Assembly: GCF_002000085.1 (NCBI RefSeq)
Contig: NZ_MUZU01000004.1
Location: 248,001-312,000 of the forward strand
DNA: 64,000 nucleotides
Source of the DNA: Pseudocolwellia agarivorans
GTDB lineage: Bacteria > Pseudomonadota > Gammaproteobacteria > Enterobacterales > Alteromonadaceae
Direction of reading: 5' to 3'
A program made the position numbers and the translations under genes. How positions within the stretch are numbered: position 1 is the first letter of the stretch; every line of letters starts with the position of its first letter. The notes below the pieces were generated by a model, which saw only the letters and a program-made list of their open reading frames with translations, was not told the origin of the DNA and did no database searches. This document shows, one piece after another, positions 46,738 to 57,260 of the stretch.

Positions 46738-49422
46738 ATGTCTGAGCTCCCGAAAATTGATATTGATTCGTCAGAAACGCAAGAATGGTTAGAATCAATG
46801 GAGTCTGTTTTAGAAAATGAAGGGCCAGAGCGTGCTCATTTTCTATTGGAAAAATTAATTGATAGTGCACGCCGTAGCGGTACACATTTACCGTTTGATG
46901 CTAAAACAGCATACGTAAACACTATTCCACCAGGCCAAGAGCCTCATATGCCTGCAGACCAAACCATTGAATCGCGTATTCGTGCCGCAATTCGTTGGAA
47001 TGCTTTAGTACTTGTATTACGTGCTTCAAAGAAAGATTTAGACTTAGGTGGTCATATTGGTAGTTTTGCTTCTTCAGCAACACTTTACGATGTAGGTTTT
47101 AACCACTTCTTTAAAGCAGCTTCAGAAAAAGACGGTGGCGATTTTATTTTTGCTCAAGGTCATATTTCTCCAGGTATATATAGCCGTGCATTTTTAGAAG
47201 GTCGCTTAACTGAGAAGCAAATGAATAACTTCCGTCAAGAATGTGATGGCGAAGGTTTATCATCTTATCCTCATCCACATTTGATGAAAGATTTTTGGCA
47301 GTTCCCTACAGTTTCTATGGGCTTAGGTCCATTACAAGCTATTTATACTGCACGTTTCTTAAAATATCTTACCGATCGTGGAATTAAAGATTGTTCAGGC
47401 CAACGTGTTTATTGTTACTTAGGTGACGGTGAAACTGATGAGCCAGAATCATTAGGTGCTATTGGTTTAGCGTCTCGTGAAGGTTTAGATAACTTATGTT
47501 TCGTTATCAACTGTAATTTACAACGTTTAGATGGACCAGTACGTGGTAACGGAAAAATCATTCAAGAACTTGAAGGTACATTCCGTGGCGCAGGTTGGGA
47601 AGTTGTTAAAGTTATTTGGGGTTCATACTGGGATGCATTAATCGCCCGTGATACTTCAGGTAAACTTTTACAATTGATGAGTGAAACAGTTGATGGTGAA
47701 TATCAAAACTGTAAAGCGAAAGGTGGTAAGTACACTCGCGAAAACTTCTTTAATAAATACCCAGAAACAGCAGCATTAGTTGCTAATATGTCTGATGCTG
47801 ATATTTACCGCTTAAACCGTGGTGGACATGATCCTGTTAAAGTTTACGCGGCTTACAAAAAAGCAATGGAAACTAAAGGTCGTCCTACTGTTATTCTTGC
47901 TAAAACCGTTAAAGGTTTTGGTTTAGGTGCATCAGGCGAAGCGCAAAACGTTGCACATAACGTTAAGAAAATGGATGTTGAATCTATTAAGAGATATCGC
48001 GATCGTTTCAATATGCCTATCGCTGATGATCAAATTGAAGATTTACCATTTTACAAATTCCCAGAAGATAGCCCAGAATACTTGTACATGAAAGCGCGTC
48101 GTGAAGCCTTAGGTGGTTCATTACCTGCACGTCGTGAACAAGCTGAAGAACAATTAGAAATGCCTGGATTGAAAATATTCGACGCTATTTTAAAAGGTTC
48201 TGGTGAACGTGAAGTTTCATCAACAATGACGTTTGTTCGCGTATTAAATGCTGTTTTAAAAGATAAGAAGATTGGTAAGCGCGTTGTTCCAATTATACCT
48301 GATGAAGCACGTACTTTCGGTATGGAAGGTTTATTCCGCCAAGTGGGTATTTACGCAAATGAAGGACAAAAATATGTTCCTCAAGATGCTGATCAAGTTG
48401 CTTATTACCGTGAAGACAAGAAAGGCCAAGTATTACAAGAAGGTATTAACGAACTAGGTGCTATGGCATCTTGGGTTGCTTCTGGTACGTCTTACTCTAC
48501 TTGTAACGCGACAACTATTCCGTTTTACATCTACTACTCAATGTTTGGTTTCCAACGTGTTGGTGATTTAGCATGGGCAGCTGGCGATAGCCAAGCACGT
48601 GGTTTCTTATTAGGTGCTACTGCTGGTCGTACAACCCTTAACGGTGAAGGTCTACAGCATCAAGATGGACATTCACATGTTCAAGCTAACTTGATCCCTA
48701 ACTGTGTGACTTACGATCCAACATACGGTTATGAAGTTGCCGTTATTGTTCAAGACGGTTTACGTCGCATGTATGGTGAAAACGAGAATGTTTTCTACTA
48801 CATGACATTAATGAATGAAAACTATCAACATCCAGCAATGCCTGAAGGTGCTGAGGGCGAGCAAGTTGCAAAAGATATCATCAAAGGTATTTATAAATTA
48901 GAAACTGTTGCTGCTAAAAAATCTGCTGCAAACGTTCAGTTATTAGGCTCTGGTACTATTTTATTACAAGTGCGTGAAGCTGCTCAAATTCTTGCTAAAG
49001 ACTATAACGTTTCAAGTGATGTTTACTCAGTAACATCTTTCAACGAATTGGCCCGTGAAGGTCAAGAAGTTACACGTTGGAATATGCTTAACCCTGAAGC
49101 AGCACAAAAAACTGCTCACATTGGTACTGTCATCACTAAAGCCGCAGGTCCTGCTATTGCTGCAACCGATTATGTTAAATCATATTCAGACCAAATTCGT
49201 GCCTTTATCGATACAGATTACCGCTGTTTAGGTACTGATGGTTTTGGTCGTTCAGACAGCCGTGCTAACTTACGTACTCACTTTGAGGTGAATGCTGGTT
49301 ATGTTGTTGTTGCTTCATTATATGAATTAGCTAACCGTGGTGAAGTTGAGAAGAGTGTTGTTACTGAAGCGATTAAACGCTTTAACATTAACACAGATAA
49401 ACTTAACCCACTTTACTCTTAA
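46738..49422 (+). CDS. aceE: Pyruvate dehydrogenase E1 component
   Basis: This 894-residue homodimeric E1 decarboxylates pyruvate with thiamine diphosphate and acetylates the lipoyl groups of AceF. The ThDP-binding motif runs from GDG (229-231) to NCN (258-260). Start MSELPKIDIDSSETQEWLES matches the E. coli beginning and has GGAG upstream, so 46738 is preferred to the longer frame from 46705. Length is usual. Confidence 0.96.
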   Translation: MSELPKIDIDSSETQEWLESMESVLENEGPERAHFLLEKLIDSARRSGTHLPFDAKTAYVNTIPPGQEPHMPADQTIESRIRAAIRWNALVLVLRASKKDLDLGGHIGSFASSATLYDVGFNHFFKAASEKDGGDFIFAQGHISPGIYSRAFLEGRLTEKQMNNFRQECDGEGLSSYPHPHLMKDFWQFPTVSMGLGPLQAIYTARFLKYLTDRGIKDCSGQRVYCYLGDGETDEPESLGAIGLASREGLDNLCFVINCNLQRLDGPVRGNGKIIQELEGTFRGAGWEVVKVIWGSYWDALIARDTSGKLLQLMSETVDGEYQNCKAKGGKYTRENFFNKYPETAALVANMSDADIYRLNRGGHDPVKVYAAYKKAMETKGRPTVILAKTVKGFGLGASGEAQNVAHNVKKMDVESIKRYRDRFNMPIADDQIEDLPFYKFPEDSPEYLYMKARREALGGSLPARREQAEEQLEMPGLKIFDAILKGSGEREVSSTMTFVRVLNAVLKDKKIGKRVVPIIPDEARTFGMEGLFRQVGIYANEGQKYVPQDADQVAYYREDKKGQVLQEGINELGAMASWVASGTSYSTCNATTIPFYIYYSMFGFQRVGDLAWAAGDSQARGFLLGATAGRTTLNGEGLQHQDGHSHVQANLIPNCVTYDPTYGYEVAVIVQDGLRRMYGENENVFYYMTLMNENYQHPAMPEGAEGEQVAKDIIKGIYKLETVAAKKSAANVQLLGSGTILLQVREAAQILAKDYNVSSDVYSVTSFNELAREGQEVTRWNMLNPEAAQKTAHIGTVITKAAGPAIAATDYVKSYSDQIRAFIDTDYRCLGTDGFGRSDSRANLRTHFEVNAGYVVVASLYELANRGEVEKSVVTEAIKRFNINTDKLNPLYS

Positions 49423-49448
49423 TTTAGACTAGAGAAGGAATCAAAGAT

Positions 49449-51461
49449 ATGTCTGATATTCAAAAAATTCTAGTCCCTGATGTTGGTGGCGAAGAAGTTG
49501 AAATTATCGAGATTTGTGTTGCTGTTGGCGACACATTAGAAGCTGATGAAGGTATTGTAACGGTTGAAACTGATAAAGCTTCAATGGATATTCCTGCACC
49601 TTTTGCTGGAGTACTATCGAGTCTTTCAGTATCTGTTGGCGACAAAATTAAAGAAGGCGATGTAATTGGTGAATTAAAAGCGTCAGGTGCAGAGGCTTCG
49701 GCTGAAGCTCCTGTTGCTGAAGCACCCGCTGCGCCTGTAGCTGAAATGCCTGCTGTTGAAGCTCCATCTGCTCCTGCTGCACCAGTTACTTCAAGCGCAA
49801 GTGAAGTTATTGATGTAGCTGTACCTGATATAGGTGAAGATGGCGAAGTTGATGTTATTGATGTACTCGTGGCTGTTGGTGATGTAATTGAAGCGGAAGA
49901 CGGTTTAATTACTTTAGAAACTGATAAAGCAACAATGGACGTACCTTCAACACATGCGGGTACAGTTAAAGAAGTTTACATTTCAAATGGCGACAAAGTT
50001 AAACAAGGTACGCTTGTTATTAAACTAGAAACTTCTGGTGGTTCTGTTGTTGCTGAAACTGCACCAGCTGCACCTGTATCTGAAGCCGCGCCTGTTGTAT
50101 CGGCTCCAGTAGCACAAGCTGCTGCACCGGTTGCCACTGAAAGTGCAATTATTGATATTGTTGTGCCAGATATTGGTGAAGATGGTGAAGTAGACATTAT
50201 TGATGTACTTGTTGCTGTTGGTGATGAAATCAATGAAGAAGATGGCTTAATTACATTAGAAACAGATAAAGCAACAATGGACGTACCTTCTTCACATGCT
50301 GGTACGGTTAAAGAAGTTTTAGTTGCTGTTGGTGGTAAGGTTAAAAAAGGCTCTTTAGTTATCAAGCTAGAAACTAGTAGTGGAGCACCCATTGCTTCAG
50401 CTGAAGCCTCATCTGTTGAAGCTCCTGCTGCTGCAACAAGTGCTGTAGTTCAAGCGCCTGTTGAAGCTCCTGCTGCTACTAAGTCAGCACCTGTTCCACA
50501 TCATCCTCAAGCTGGCACATATAAAGCGACAGGGGCAATTTATACGTCACCTTCAATTCGCCGTGTTGCTCGTGAATTTGGTGTTGATTTAACCTTAGTT
50601 AAGGGGACTGGTCGTAAAGGGCGCATTCTTAAAGAAGATGTTCAATCGTATGTTAAATATGAATTGTCTCGTCCTAAAGCGAATGCAGGTAGCTCTGTTG
50701 CAAGTGGTGAAGGTGGCTTGCAAGTTGTTAGTGCTAAAACTATTGATTTCTCTAAATTTGGTGAAATTGAAACAAAAGCCTTAACACGTATTCAGAAAAT
50801 TTCTGGACCATTCTTACATCGTAACTGGGTAACCATTCCGCATGTTACTCAATTTGATGAAGCTGATATTACAAATGTTGAAGCATTCCGCAAAGAACAA
50901 AATGTTGTTTGTGAAAAGCAAAAACTTGGTTTTAAAATTACACCACTTGTGTTTATTTTAAAAGCAGCAGCAGATGCTTTACGTGCCTACCCAACATTTA
51001 ACTCTAGCTTAAGTGAAGATGGCGAAAGCTTAATTCTTAAGAAATACATCCACATTGGTGTTGCTGTAGATACACCAAATGGATTGGTAGTTCCTGTTGT
51101 TCGTGATGTTGATAAAAAAGGTATTTACGAATTATCTCGTGAGCTTTTAGAAATCAGCGTTAAAGCACGTGAAGGAAAACTTAAAGCAGCAGACATGCAG
51201 GGCGGTTGTTTTACTATTTCTAGTTTAGGTGGTATTGGCGGTACAGCATTTACTCCAATTGTTAATGCACCAGAAGTCGCTATCTTAGGTGTTTCTAAAT
51301 CTGAAATGAAACCTAAGTGGAACGGAAAAGACTTTGAGCCTAAGTTAATGTTGCCATTGTCTATGTCTTATGACCATCGCGTAATTGACGGTGCTCTTGC
51401 TGCAAGATTCACTGTGCATTTAGCAGGTGTAATGTCAGACATTAGAAAGCTTGTTTTATAA
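49449..51461 (+). CDS. aceF: Pyruvate dehydrogenase E2, dihydrolipoamide acetyltransferase
   Basis: This 670-residue core protein has three lipoyl domains with lipoylated lysines K43, K160 and K274 in ETDKA motifs. Ala/Pro/Val-rich flexible linkers separate them. The E1/E3-binding domain is at 366-403 and the catalytic domain ends with the active-site DHR motif (H643). Lipoyl domains 2 and 3 are nearly identical, a sign of recent duplication or homogenisation. It lies 26 bp after aceE. Confidence 0.96.
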   Translation: MSDIQKILVPDVGGEEVEIIEICVAVGDTLEADEGIVTVETDKASMDIPAPFAGVLSSLSVSVGDKIKEGDVIGELKASGAEASAEAPVAEAPAAPVAEMPAVEAPSAPAAPVTSSASEVIDVAVPDIGEDGEVDVIDVLVAVGDVIEAEDGLITLETDKATMDVPSTHAGTVKEVYISNGDKVKQGTLVIKLETSGGSVVAETAPAAPVSEAAPVVSAPVAQAAAPVATESAIIDIVVPDIGEDGEVDIIDVLVAVGDEINEEDGLITLETDKATMDVPSSHAGTVKEVLVAVGGKVKKGSLVIKLETSSGAPIASAEASSVEAPAAATSAVVQAPVEAPAATKSAPVPHHPQAGTYKATGAIYTSPSIRRVAREFGVDLTLVKGTGRKGRILKEDVQSYVKYELSRPKANAGSSVASGEGGLQVVSAKTIDFSKFGEIETKALTRIQKISGPFLHRNWVTIPHVTQFDEADITNVEAFRKEQNVVCEKQKLGFKITPLVFILKAAADALRAYPTFNSSLSEDGESLILKKYIHIGVAVDTPNGLVVPVVRDVDKKGIYELSRELLEISVKAREGKLKAADMQGGCFTISSLGGIGGTAFTPIVNAPEVAILGVSKSEMKPKWNGKDFEPKLMLPLSMSYDHRVIDGALAARFTVHLAGVMSDIRKLVL

Positions 51462-51488
51462 ATAGCAAACTCTATTGTTGAATTAGTT

Positions 51489-51642
51489 CGGCAACATAAC
51501 TTAACAGTAATATCCACTGAAAGTTTTTATGTTGCCGACATTATCAGCATAAAAGATAGAGATTTTGGTCAAGTTTAAGTAGACTTCTTGCCAGAATAAT
51601 AAAAAACATTCTTGATTGTGCTTGTTTATTAATTAGCACAAT
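51489..51642 (+). other. Two inverted repeats between aceF and lpdA
   Basis: CGGCAACATA (51489-51498) pairs with TATGTTGCCG (51528-51537), and ATTGTGCT (51615-51622) with AGCACAAT (51635-51642). They fill most of the 209-bp gap and may separate lpdA expression from that of aceEF. No T-run directly follows the first. Confidence 0.45.
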
Positions 51643-51670
51643 GAATATTCATACGTAAATTGAGGTTAGC

Positions 51671-53104
51671 ATGAGCAACGAAATTAAAACTCAAGTAGTA
51701 GTTTTAGGAGCAGGCCCTGGTGGTTATTCAGCAGCATTCCGCGCTGCCGATTTAGGTTTAGATGTAGTATTAGTTGAAAGTCGTGAAACACTTGGCGGTG
51801 TTTGTTTAAATGTTGGTTGTATTCCGTCAAAAGCATTATTGCACGTAGCTAAAGTTATTGATGATGCTGCAGCTATGGCATCTCACGGTGTAACTTTTGG
51901 CAAACCAGAAATTGATTTAGATAAGATTCGCGGTTGGAAAGAAAGCGTAATCGGCCAATTAACAGGTGGTTTAGGCGGAATGGCTAAAGCACGTAAAGTA
52001 AATACTGTTTACGGTTACGGTAAATTTACAAGTGATAAAACTATCGCTGTTGAAGGCGCTGACGGCAAAGTAACAACAATTACATTCGACAATGCAATTA
52101 TTGCTGCTGGTTCTTCAGTGGTTGATTTACCTTTTATACCAACAGAAGATCCTCGTGTTATCGATTCTACAGGCGCTTTAGAACTTAAAGATGTGCCAGA
52201 AGAGTTGTTAGTATTAGGTGGTGGTATTATCGGTTTAGAAATGGGTACAGTATATAAAGCGTTAGGTTCTAACGTTTCTGTGGTTGAATTTGCAGACCAA
52301 CTTGTACCTGCTGCTGATAAAGACATCGTTAAAATTTATACTAACTACAATAAAGCTAAATTCAACATTATGTTGTCTACTAAAGTTGTTGCAGTTGATG
52401 CGAAAGACGATGGCTTATATGTAACATTTGAAGGTAAGAACGCTCCTGAAGGTCAGGTTCGTTACGACAAAATTTTAGTTGCTGTTGGCCGTAAGCCAAA
52501 TGGCCACTTAGTTGATGCTGATAAAGCTGGTGTAAATGTTGATGAGCGTGGTTTTATCAATGTAACTAACGAATTACGTACTAACGTAAATCACATCTTC
52601 GCAATTGGTGATGTAGTTGGTCAACCTATGCTTGCTCACAAAGCTGTTCATGAAGCACATTGTGCAGCTGAAGTGATTTCAGGTAAGAAACACACGTTCG
52701 AACCTCGTTGTATTCCTTCAATCGCTTATACTGATCCTGAAATGGCTTGGGTTGGTGTTACAGAGCGTGAAGCTAAAGAACAAGGTTTAAACATTGAAGT
52801 TGCTAACTTCCCTTGGGCAGCTTCTGGACGTGCTATCGCTTCTGCACGTACTGAAGGTAAAACTAAGATGATCTTTGAAAAAGAAACGGGTCGTGTTCTT
52901 GGTGGTGCTATTGTCGGTATTAACGCTGGCGAAATGCTAGGTGAAGTTTGTTTAGCGGTTGAAATGGGCGCTGATGCTGAAGATGTTGGTTTAACTATTC
53001 ATGCTCACCCAACGTTAAACGAATCTATTGGTTTAGCGGCTGAGATCTTTGAAGGTTCAATCACAGATTTACCTAATGCTAAAGCAGTAAAAAAGAAAAA
53101 ATAA
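51671..53104 (+). CDS. lpdA: Dihydrolipoamide dehydrogenase (E3)
   Basis: This 477-residue FAD enzyme reoxidises the lipoyl groups of the pyruvate and 2-oxoglutarate dehydrogenases. It has the FAD-binding GAGPGGYSAA (13-22), redox-active C45 and C50 (GGVCLNVGC), the NAD-binding GGGIIGLEMG, and the C-terminal HAHPTLNE active-site pair. A Lys-rich tail ends it. A strong terminator follows. Confidence 0.96.
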   Translation: MSNEIKTQVVVLGAGPGGYSAAFRAADLGLDVVLVESRETLGGVCLNVGCIPSKALLHVAKVIDDAAAMASHGVTFGKPEIDLDKIRGWKESVIGQLTGGLGGMAKARKVNTVYGYGKFTSDKTIAVEGADGKVTTITFDNAIIAAGSSVVDLPFIPTEDPRVIDSTGALELKDVPEELLVLGGGIIGLEMGTVYKALGSNVSVVEFADQLVPAADKDIVKIYTNYNKAKFNIMLSTKVVAVDAKDDGLYVTFEGKNAPEGQVRYDKILVAVGRKPNGHLVDADKAGVNVDERGFINVTNELRTNVNHIFAIGDVVGQPMLAHKAVHEAHCAAEVISGKKHTFEPRCIPSIAYTDPEMAWVGVTEREAKEQGLNIEVANFPWAASGRAIASARTEGKTKMIFEKETGRVLGGAIVGINAGEMLGEVCLAVEMGADAEDVGLTIHAHPTLNESIGLAAEIFEGSITDLPNAKAVKKKK

Positions 53105-53129
53105 TATTTTAAACTGTTAATTTTTAATG

Positions 53130-53157
53130 AAAAGCCAATATTTATATTGGCTTTTTT
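53130..53157 (+). terminator. Terminator of the pdh operon
   Basis: AAAAGCCAATA (53130-53140) pairs with TATTGGCTTTT (53145-53155), loop TTTA, then a T-run. Confidence 0.88.
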
Positions 53158-53211
53158 GTTTTTATTCGTCAAAATAAAAGTTTATATTTTAAAATCAACA
53201 AGGATGTATTA

Positions 53212-55158
53212 ATGAAGAGTTTATTCATTTTAGCAATTACTTTGTACAGTATTGCTTTCAGCAGTTTCTCCGCCCAAACAAAGCTTTCCTATAAAGACTT
53301 CGGTGTTTTACCAATGTTCCAAGATCCATCTGTTTCTCCAGAAGGTAACAAAATAGTTGCCATCTACAATACAGAAGATGGGCCTAGTGTTGTGGTTAGT
53401 GATTTTGGTGGACAAGAAATTACGACTCTTGTTAAGTTGAAAAAAGCTAAAGATAGAATAGATAATGTTTATTGGATAAATGAGAAACGTGTTTTAGTTT
53501 CTGCAAGTTATTCTGAAAGAATTGTTGATCGTTACTTTAGAATGACGCGTTTGTTTGCTATTGATATAGACGGTCAGAACTTACGAGAAATTAAACAAAG
53601 AGGCAGAAGAGACTTAAACAATTGGGAAAAAATTGCAGCAGGTGATGTGAGTTTAGTTTCTTTACTCAAAAACGATAAAGAACATATTTTAGTTCAGTTA
53701 TACGATAAACGAGATAAAGATCACGCTGTTTTTAAATTTAATGTTAACGACGGTAGTTTAGAGAAGTTATTTGCTAATACATATAATGTTCACACTTGGG
53801 TAGTAAACAGTGAAGGTGTTGTTGTATTTGGTTACGGCACAGATAAAGTTGAAAGTGATGTAAGAACGATTTGGTATCGTAAAGATGCATCATCCAAATG
53901 GACCCTTTTACATAAGCAAAAAGCTTATGCTGGGGAAACCTTTGAGCCTAAGATTGTGCAAGACAATAAGTTGTTGGTTATCAGTGACAGAGAAACTCGC
54001 AGAGCCTCTTTATGGCAGTACGACATAGCAAAAGGTGAGTTTGAAAAAATTATTTATAGTCATGAAAAATATGATGTTGAGGGTGTTATATATACAGCTG
54101 ATAGAGATAGAGTCTTAGGTGTTTATTATTTTGATAACTTCCTTAGAAGTCATTATATCGAAGACGCTAATAATAATATTGCGACATTAGTTAAGAATAC
54201 ATTTAAAAACTTCGAAACAAGCATATATAGTCTTAGTCAAAACAAGCAAAGAATGCTTATTTTAGCTGCCAGTGATAATAGCCCAAGTAAATTTATTTGG
54301 ATGGATTTGAATGTTAAAAAAGCAGGGATTTGGTTTACACAATACCCTTATTTAGAAAAGAAAAACTTCCCTAACGTAACTCCTTATAGCTATAAAGCTA
54401 AAGATGGAACGGAGCTTTCAGGTTATTTAACTTTACCACATAATGCGAGTCCAGAAAAAACACCTGTAGTTGTATGGCCACATGGTGGTCCAATCGGTGT
54501 GCGTGATTACCAATATTTTGATACCTTTGTTCAATTCTTTGTAAATCAAGGTTATGCGGTTTTACAAATGAACTATCGAGGCTCTGGTGGCTTTGGATCT
54601 GATTTCCAAGTATCGGGTTATCGGGAGTGGGGGAAATTAATGCAAGAAGATGTATATGATGCATTTGATTGGTTAAAATCTCAAAAACTGGTTAACACAA
54701 ATAATGCTTGTTTAGCCGGTTATAGTTATGGTGGTTATGTGGCATTAACAGCATCTTTTCAAAAGCCAAATACATTTAAATGTATTATAAGTGTTGCCGG
54801 CGTAAGTGACTTACTTGAGTTGGCTGAAGATGATTATCGATGGGAAGGTAGTTTACGTGCTCATGTTATCAATGAAATTGGTGACCCTTCAAAAAGTGAC
54901 ATTGCCAAAGAATTAGCAAATGTATCTGCAATTAATCATCTTGATAAAATAAAAGCACCTATTCTTCTTCTGCATGGGACTTATGATACACAGGTTAGAT
55001 TAGATCAATCGAGCAACTTTTATGAGAAAGCCAAAAAAGCGGGTATTGATGTGGAATACACTGAATATAAATACGGAACACATTATTTAGATGAACCTGT
55101 TAATCGCATGGATGCATTTAAGAAAATAGGTGAGTTCTTAGAAGAGCATTTAGATTAG
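53212..55158 (+). CDS. Secreted S9 (prolyl oligopeptidase) family peptidase
   Basis: This 648-residue protein has a signal peptide to about residue 21, an N-terminal beta-propeller-like region (about 30-380) and a C-terminal alpha/beta hydrolase. The catalytic triad is S505 (GYSYGGY), D592 (GTYDTQV) and H624 (YGTHYL). The oxyanion region PHGGP is at 423-427. It should cleave short peptides in the periplasm or outside. It stands alone between two terminators. Confidence 0.9.
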   Translation: MKSLFILAITLYSIAFSSFSAQTKLSYKDFGVLPMFQDPSVSPEGNKIVAIYNTEDGPSVVVSDFGGQEITTLVKLKKAKDRIDNVYWINEKRVLVSASYSERIVDRYFRMTRLFAIDIDGQNLREIKQRGRRDLNNWEKIAAGDVSLVSLLKNDKEHILVQLYDKRDKDHAVFKFNVNDGSLEKLFANTYNVHTWVVNSEGVVVFGYGTDKVESDVRTIWYRKDASSKWTLLHKQKAYAGETFEPKIVQDNKLLVISDRETRRASLWQYDIAKGEFEKIIYSHEKYDVEGVIYTADRDRVLGVYYFDNFLRSHYIEDANNNIATLVKNTFKNFETSIYSLSQNKQRMLILAASDNSPSKFIWMDLNVKKAGIWFTQYPYLEKKNFPNVTPYSYKAKDGTELSGYLTLPHNASPEKTPVVVWPHGGPIGVRDYQYFDTFVQFFVNQGYAVLQMNYRGSGGFGSDFQVSGYREWGKLMQEDVYDAFDWLKSQKLVNTNNACLAGYSYGGYVALTASFQKPNTFKCIISVAGVSDLLELAEDDYRWEGSLRAHVINEIGDPSKSDIAKELANVSAINHLDKIKAPILLLHGTYDTQVRLDQSSNFYEKAKKAGIDVEYTEYKYGTHYLDEPVNRMDAFKKIGEFLEEHLD

Positions 55159-55287
55159 AATCGTTCAAAGTAAGTGGCTTAAAGATAAAGATTGCTGTAT
55201 CAAAGAAGCTAATTATCATTAACCGTTTGAAACGAATATAAAAAGTCTTCTTACCAAAAAGTGGTCTTAGTTAGCTGACACTATTTC

Positions 55288-55313
55288 AAAGCACCTATTT
55301 AGGTGCTTTTTTC
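55288..55313 (+). terminator. Terminator after the S9 peptidase
   Basis: AAAGCACCT (55288-55296) pairs with AGGTGCTTT (55301-55309), loop ATTT, then a T-run. Confidence 0.88.
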
Positions 55314-55436
55314 ATTTTTGGCCTTAATGTGGAGAGTAGGCGTTTCATTAGGACTTTAATAAATTTATTAACCTATGAAATAAAAGTCCTTTATAACCTA
55401 TCTTATAAGTAGTTATTTATTTTTAAGGAAATGAAG

Positions 55437-55913
55437 ATGTTTTTAGTTAAAAAGTCAGCTCAATTAGCTACCTTTATGATGATGTTTTTTAGTTTATCTG
55501 CTTTCGCAGTTGATGATGCCGTAAATACCGGTCGTTTCAATACTATCGCTATTGATGGTTACGATACTGTTGCTTATTTTACACAAAATAAAGCTATTGA
55601 AGGTGATAAAGCTTTTCAGGTGAAATGGCGAGATGCTTATTGGTATTTTGACAATAAAGAAAACAAAGCGCTCTTTATAGCTAATCCAGAAAAGTATGCA
55701 CCGCAATATGGTGGTTGGTGTGCTTACGCTATGGCAAATGAAGGTGATACGGTTCGTACAGATCCTGAAGCTTTTCATATTTATGAAAATAAGCTTTATT
55801 TAAATTATAGTGAAGGTGTTCAAAAAAGGTGGCTTGAAGATAAGCTAATTAAAATTGAAGATGCAGATCATTACTACCCACTAGAAACTAATGTGAATAG
55901 TTTTCATGAATAA
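55437..55913 (+). CDS. Secreted YHS-domain protein
   Basis: This 158-residue protein has a signal peptide (cleaved after AFA, about residue 24). A YHS-like domain follows at about 33-85, with IDGYDTVAYFTQNKAIEGDKAF, WYFDNKENKALFIANPEKYAPQYGGWCAYA. YHS domains bind metals in some proteins; here one Cys is seen. The start at 55437 is chosen because AAGGA lies 7 nt upstream; the ATG at 55431 is too close to it. Function is unknown. Confidence 0.82.
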   Translation: MFLVKKSAQLATFMMMFFSLSAFAVDDAVNTGRFNTIAIDGYDTVAYFTQNKAIEGDKAFQVKWRDAYWYFDNKENKALFIANPEKYAPQYGGWCAYAMANEGDTVRTDPEAFHIYENKLYLNYSEGVQKRWLEDKLIKIEDADHYYPLETNVNSFHE

Positions 55914-56316
55914 CATATTGTATACGGCTATAAGGTATTTTGTGTAACTGCTAAGTTTAAATAACCTCAAGTTGGATTAAATAACTTCTTTTCAATGGTC
56001 TTTGAATTTAACCATTTATCGTTTCAAGGCGGTTTTCCAATGAAGGTAATTAGTAAAATAAATAATTCTTTATCTTTACGTTTATAGAAGATCTACAAGC
56101 ATCTATTCGATAAATATTTTTATATAAATATGTTAATGTATGAGTAGAGCGTATTTAATAAATACAGTATTAATCTCAAATCTAGCGTTATTTAGTATGA
56201 GTCTAACACTTATTCCTAATTGTTTATTTCTTATTTATCAAATTTTTAAAAGTAATGCTGTATCACATGAATTTTGATAAAATATAAATAATTATACTTC
56301 ACGAAAATTTAATAAA
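55914..56316. other. Intergenic region before ylqF
   Basis: These 403 AT-rich bases show no credible gene, RNA, repeat or terminator. There are many stops in all frames. Confidence 0.6.
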
Positions 56317-57249
56317 ATGGCGATTAATTGGTTTCCTGGGCATATGCATAAAGCCCAAAGAGAAATAAAAGACATCCTTCCTCAGATTGATGTTGTTATT
56401 GAGGTATGTGACGCACGCTTACCTTTTAGTAGTGAAAATCCTATGATCACTGAGATAAGAGGTGATAAGCCATTAATTAAAATATTAAATAAATCTGATC
56501 TTGCTGATCCTATTAAAACACAAATGTGGTTAGATTATTTAGAAGCACAACAAAATGTAAAAGCTATTGCTTTAACCACAGATAATCCGGGTGTTGCTAA
56601 AACCCTTCCTGCTTTAATACGTAAACTTGCTCCTAATAAAGATGAAACAGGTAAGCAAATTAACGCCGTTATTATGGGGATACCCAATGTAGGTAAATCT
56701 ACATTGCTCAATACTTTAGTGGGTAAAGCTAAAGCTAAAGTAGGGAATGAGCCCGCAGTAACCAAAGGTCAGCAGCGTATAAAGCTTGAAGAAGGTTTAT
56801 ATCTTTATGATACGCCAGGTATGTTATGGCCTAAAATCGTAAACGAAAATAGCGGTTATCGTTTAGCTATTACTAGTGCTGTGAAAGATACTGCCTTTGA
56901 TCATGATGATATCGCTTTTTTTGCCGCTGACTATCTTCTTCTTGAATACCCTGAACGATTAAAAGAGCGTTATAAGCTTGATACTTTACCTGCAACAGAA
57001 ATAGAAATGTTAGAAGATATTGGACGGGTTAGGGGGTGTGTTAAGAGTGGTGGGCGCGTAGATCTCCATAAAGCATCAGCCATTTTAATTAATGAAATAC
57101 GTGATAGAACACTAGGTGCTATAACTTTTGAAACGCCTGAAATGATTGAAAAAGAAATTATCCATTTTGATAAAGTGGAAGCGGATAAAATAGCGGCTCG
57201 AGAAGCTAAAAAGTTAGCACGTGGTCGCGGTCGTAAAAATAAAAGATAG
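56317..57249 (+). CDS. ylqF: Ribosome biogenesis GTPase YlqF/RbgA
   Basis: This 310-residue circularly permuted GTPase assists assembly of the large ribosomal subunit. The G4 motif NKSD (57-60) precedes G1 GIPNVGKST (about 120-128) and G3 DTPG, which is the permuted order. The N-terminal INWFPGHMHKA and a basic C-terminal tail (ARGRGRKNKR) are typical. A HIT protein gene follows after 11 bp. Confidence 0.92.
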   Translation: MAINWFPGHMHKAQREIKDILPQIDVVIEVCDARLPFSSENPMITEIRGDKPLIKILNKSDLADPIKTQMWLDYLEAQQNVKAIALTTDNPGVAKTLPALIRKLAPNKDETGKQINAVIMGIPNVGKSTLLNTLVGKAKAKVGNEPAVTKGQQRIKLEEGLYLYDTPGMLWPKIVNENSGYRLAITSAVKDTAFDHDDIAFFAADYLLLEYPERLKERYKLDTLPATEIEMLEDIGRVRGCVKSGGRVDLHKASAILINEIRDRTLGAITFETPEMIEKEIIHFDKVEADKIAAREAKKLARGRGRKNKR

Positions 57250-57260
57250 GTGTAAGCTAA

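Noticed and set aside
49976-50392. Antisense frame of 138 codons in aceF
   Set aside because: It is a mirror of the low-complexity Ala/Pro/Glu lipoyl linkers.
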